Shown here in pieces: positions 62,059-64,000 of a DNA stretch of 64,000 nt. Source of the stretch: Bradymonas sp963697525. GTDB lineage: Bacteria; Myxococcota_A; Bradymonadia; Bradymonadales; Bradymonadaceae. The stretch's first letter is position 1. Each line of letters starts with the position of its first letter. The DNA is taken from positions 806,001 through 870,000 of the forward strand of contig OY969087.1 of NCBI GenBank assembly GCA_963697525.1, given 5' to 3'. The notes beneath the pieces are model-generated. The model made no database searches. It was not told where the DNA came from and worked only from the letters and a program-made list of their open reading frames with translations. The translations under genes and the position numbers were made by a program.

Positions 62059-64000
62059 TTACGGCACCGTGATGGTGCCGGTGGCCGTGCCCGTATTGCC
62101 GTAGGCGTCGGTGACGTCGACCTCGACGTCGTAGGTGCCCGACGACAGCCCATCGGCCACCGCCGAGTAGCGCGTCACCGGCACGCCATCGCGCCCGTCG
62201 ACGGTCTCGGGGTTGGTCTGCACGTCCACGTCGGCCTCGGTGAGCGTGGCCACCTCGGTCGACCCCTGCTTGACGTGCACGGTGACGCCGGTGGCGTGGA
62301 CATCTTCGCCGACCATCAGCGGCGCCGATTGGCCCAGCGGCACCTTCGGGTGGCGCATGCGGAAGTCGCCGGCGAGCTTGCCGGGATCGTCGAGCGTCGG
62401 CTCGTAGCTGAGCGGCTGGCCGGCCGGATAGCCCAGCGTGCCGGAGATGGTCGGCCCGGCGCTGGCGGCGGGGTCGGTGCTCACCGACACCTCCAGGGCG
62501 TCGTTGGCGGTCACCTCGAAGGTGTCGCTCGTCAGCTCGTAGGCCTGGCGCTGCTTGCTGTCGTCGAGGTAATGCCCCTGGACGTGGAAGCGGTATTGGC
62601 CGGCCGGGAAGTCCTTGATCTCCTCCCAGCGCACCACCCACTGCCAGTCGTCGCCGGCCTTGCGCATCCGCGTCATCATCACCGGCTCGCGGTTGTCATA
62701 CGGGCGCATGCTCTTGGTCTGGATCGCCTCGAAATTGGCGCCGTTTTTCTTCTCCAGGGCCACCTTCGGCGCCTGGGGCATCTCCGCGCCGGGATCACCA
62801 CCGACCCAGGCAAATTCGATGGGCGTAAACCGCGCGGCCGTCGCCGGCGGCTGTTGGACGACGTCACCGACCTTGCTGGCGTCGCTGACGTCGATGGGAA
62901 AGGGGTCTTCGTCGACACGGCTAAACTGCGTGGGCAGCGTCGCCGGCAGCGTCGAATCGACCGGCGCGCCCTCGAGCATGCCCACCGTCTCCATGGCCCG
63001 GTCGACCAAGAAGGCGCCGAACTTCCACCCCCACACGCTCAGGCTGGCCTCGTAGCCGCCCTGCAGATAGCTGAACGCGTAATCCGGATAGTCGTCGGGC
63101 GCCTTGGGCGTGGAGATCCCCGGGAACACGGGCTTTTCGCCGCGCAGGTTGGTCGGCGTCAGGTAAAATTGGTGGTCCTGAGCGTAGCCCATCACCCACG
63201 CCTTCAACGGATCGATGCCGTATTGGTCGCGCGCGTGGCGCAGCACCTGCCAGCCCATCTCCATGGTGGACTCGCCGGGCAGCGTCACGATGGTCAGCCC
63301 GTCGATGTCCAAGGCGGTCATCTGGCTGCGCGCGAATAGCGTCACCGGCCGGTGGTAATTTAGGAAGTGAATGGGCACGCAGGTCTGGATGGGCGGATCG
63401 GCGTGGGTGGACGGGTCGCTGTCGCTGTAGTTCTCCATGCACTGCAGCCCTCCGAAGTCGAATTCGTCGTGCGGCGAGCCCTTGCCCAGCGTCTTGGTCG
63501 TCCACTCGCCCTCGCCGTAGCCCACGTATTCGTAGGTGATCGGGAAGCGATGGGTGACCGCGTCGAGCTCGACGTCGGTGTCGGTCTGCATATCCTCGAT
63601 GGTCTGCATCGCCCGCTGGGCCAACTCGTGGCCGACCACCTGGAAGCGCTCGGTGGAGTGGTGGCCCCAATGGTCGCCGCGCGGCGACATCGACCCGCCG
63701 TTTTCGTTGAAATACATCACCGGCACGAACCGGCCGTACTTCTGGGCCAGCGCCTTCTCCAGGCCGCGCTCGGCGCCGCCGGGGATGTCGGGGGTGAAGT
63801 AGTCCTTCTCGTGCACCGTGCCGTGGGTGCCGTAGCTGATCGCGACGGCGCGCGGATTGCCGTCGGCGTCGTCGATGCGGAAGATCAACAGGCGGTTGTC
63901 GTCGAAGGGCGGCGTCTCGTCCCAGCGATCCGAGGAGATATAGTCGTCGGTGTCGAACGCCTCGATGATATGCCAGCCAAAGCGCGCCGGGGACAGATCG
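62059..64000 (-). CDS. Neutral/alkaline ceramidase-like hydrolase (N-terminus beyond window)
   Basis: About 647 residues are visible; the start lies outside the window. AVAISYGTHGTVH and NENGGSMSPRGDHWG correspond to the zinc/histidine region and the Ser loop (GDVSPN in known neutral ceramidases; here GSMSP, so the aspartate is not conserved). ALDIDGLTIVTLPGESTMEM matches the family's ILRIGQ-PGE region. The C-terminal about 150 residues form an Ig-like domain (GVTVHVKQGSTEVATL, GTYDVEVDVTDAYGN). If active it would cleave the amide of ceramide-type lipids outside the cell; N-acyl-amino-lipid substrates are also possible. Confidence 0.82.
   Translation of the reverse strand, partial: DLSPARFGWHIIEAFDTDDYISSDRWDETPPFDDNRLLIFRIDDADGNPRAVAISYGTHGTVHEKDYFTPDIPGGAERGLEKALAQKYGRFVPVMYFNENGGSMSPRGDHWGHHSTERFQVVGHELAQRAMQTIEDMQTDTDVELDAVTHRFPITYEYVGYGEGEWTTKTLGKGSPHDEFDFGGLQCMENYSDSDPSTHADPPIQTCVPIHFLNYHRPVTLFARSQMTALDIDGLTIVTLPGESTMEMGWQVLRHARDQYGIDPLKAWVMGYAQDHQFYLTPTNLRGEKPVFPGISTPKAPDDYPDYAFSYLQGGYEASLSVWGWKFGAFLVDRAMETVGMLEGAPVDSTLPATLPTQFSRVDEDPFPIDVSDASKVGDVVQQPPATAARFTPIEFAWVGGDPGAEMPQAPKVALEKKNGANFEAIQTKSMRPYDNREPVMMTRMRKAGDDWQWVVRWEEIKDFPAGQYRFHVQGHYLDDSKQRQAYELTSDTFEVTANDALEVSVSTDPAASAGPTISGTLGYPAGQPLSYEPTLDDPGKLAGDFRMRHPKVPLGQSAPLMVGEDVHATGVTVHVKQGSTEVATLTEADVDVQTNPETVDGRDGVPVTRYSAVADGLSSGTYDVEVDVTDAYGNTGTATGTITVP

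Overview
This is a GC-rich bacterial chromosome segment, tightly coded on both strands. It contains many lipoproteins with Cys lipoboxes, Cys-rich EGF-like modules, Asp/Thr/Gly/Asn-rich linkers, Ser/Thr kinases, a Myxococcus-type sigma factor and a MYXO-CTERM-like sorting tail. Together these suggest a Myxococcota/Bradymonadota-type (delta-proteobacterial) organism, probably a Gram-negative surface-active or predatory species. That assignment is inferred from gene content only. I see no rRNA, tRNA, CRISPR array, transposase or phage gene.

Layout. 1-3261 (minus): partial amidase, a 66-aa protein, a MutS-like ATPase and a small membrane protein. 3372-5902: a Lamin-Tail-Domain (LTD) lipoprotein bracketed by two foldback repeats. 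6223-11214: an acidic protein, a PlsB-like acyltransferase, a GpsA-like protein missing its catalytic residues, and a TMEM43-like membrane protein. 11301-14179 (minus): a sigma factor translationally coupled to a Ser/Thr kinase that carries a zinc-finger (anti-sigma-like) N-terminus. 14345-18234 (plus): rdgB, an SLC12-type transporter and a fructosamine-kinase-like gene, closely packed. 18550-22175 (minus): an exported phosphodiester glycosidase with SLH repeats and a Cys-paired Sel1 lipoprotein. 22653-28819 (minus): a diacylglycerol-kinase-like protein, a GlcF-like Fe-S protein, a GlcE-like flavoprotein, an alkyl-DHAP-synthase-type flavoprotein and an unknown protein, interrupted by a 101-bp tandem repeat.

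28944-36951 (minus) is the most striking block. It encodes six consecutive exported proteins: two lipoproteins with tandem OB-fold-like segments, an outer-membrane barrel, an LTD lipoprotein, a degenerate phospholipase-D (PLD) lipoprotein and an intact PLD-LTD lipoprotein. I suggest a surface apparatus acting on nucleic acid or phosphodiesters.

37450-40875 (plus): an LpoB-like activator with its COG3014-type partner, a small barrel protein, and a 59-aa protein with its own consensus promoter and terminator. 41100-45758 (minus): DUF4112, a TolC-like channel, a pilin-like protein without Glu5, and an exported barrel-like protein. 45942-48441: a deoxynucleoside kinase whose 3' half is repeated 1.84 kb downstream, bracketing a Cys-rich lipoprotein and a DUF7710-like gene. 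48912-52242 (minus): a beta-propeller-like lipoprotein and two membrane-anchored unknowns. 52482-54988 (plus): cheB-cheR-TPR. 54985-64000: a di-haem peroxidase, orn, two lipoproteins, a second Ser/Thr kinase, a hotdog thioesterase and a partial neutral-ceramidase-like protein.

Intergenic DNA is rich in short-period iterated repeats and foldback elements of several families, often flanking single genes. Function calls rest on motifs read by eye; no homology search was possible.
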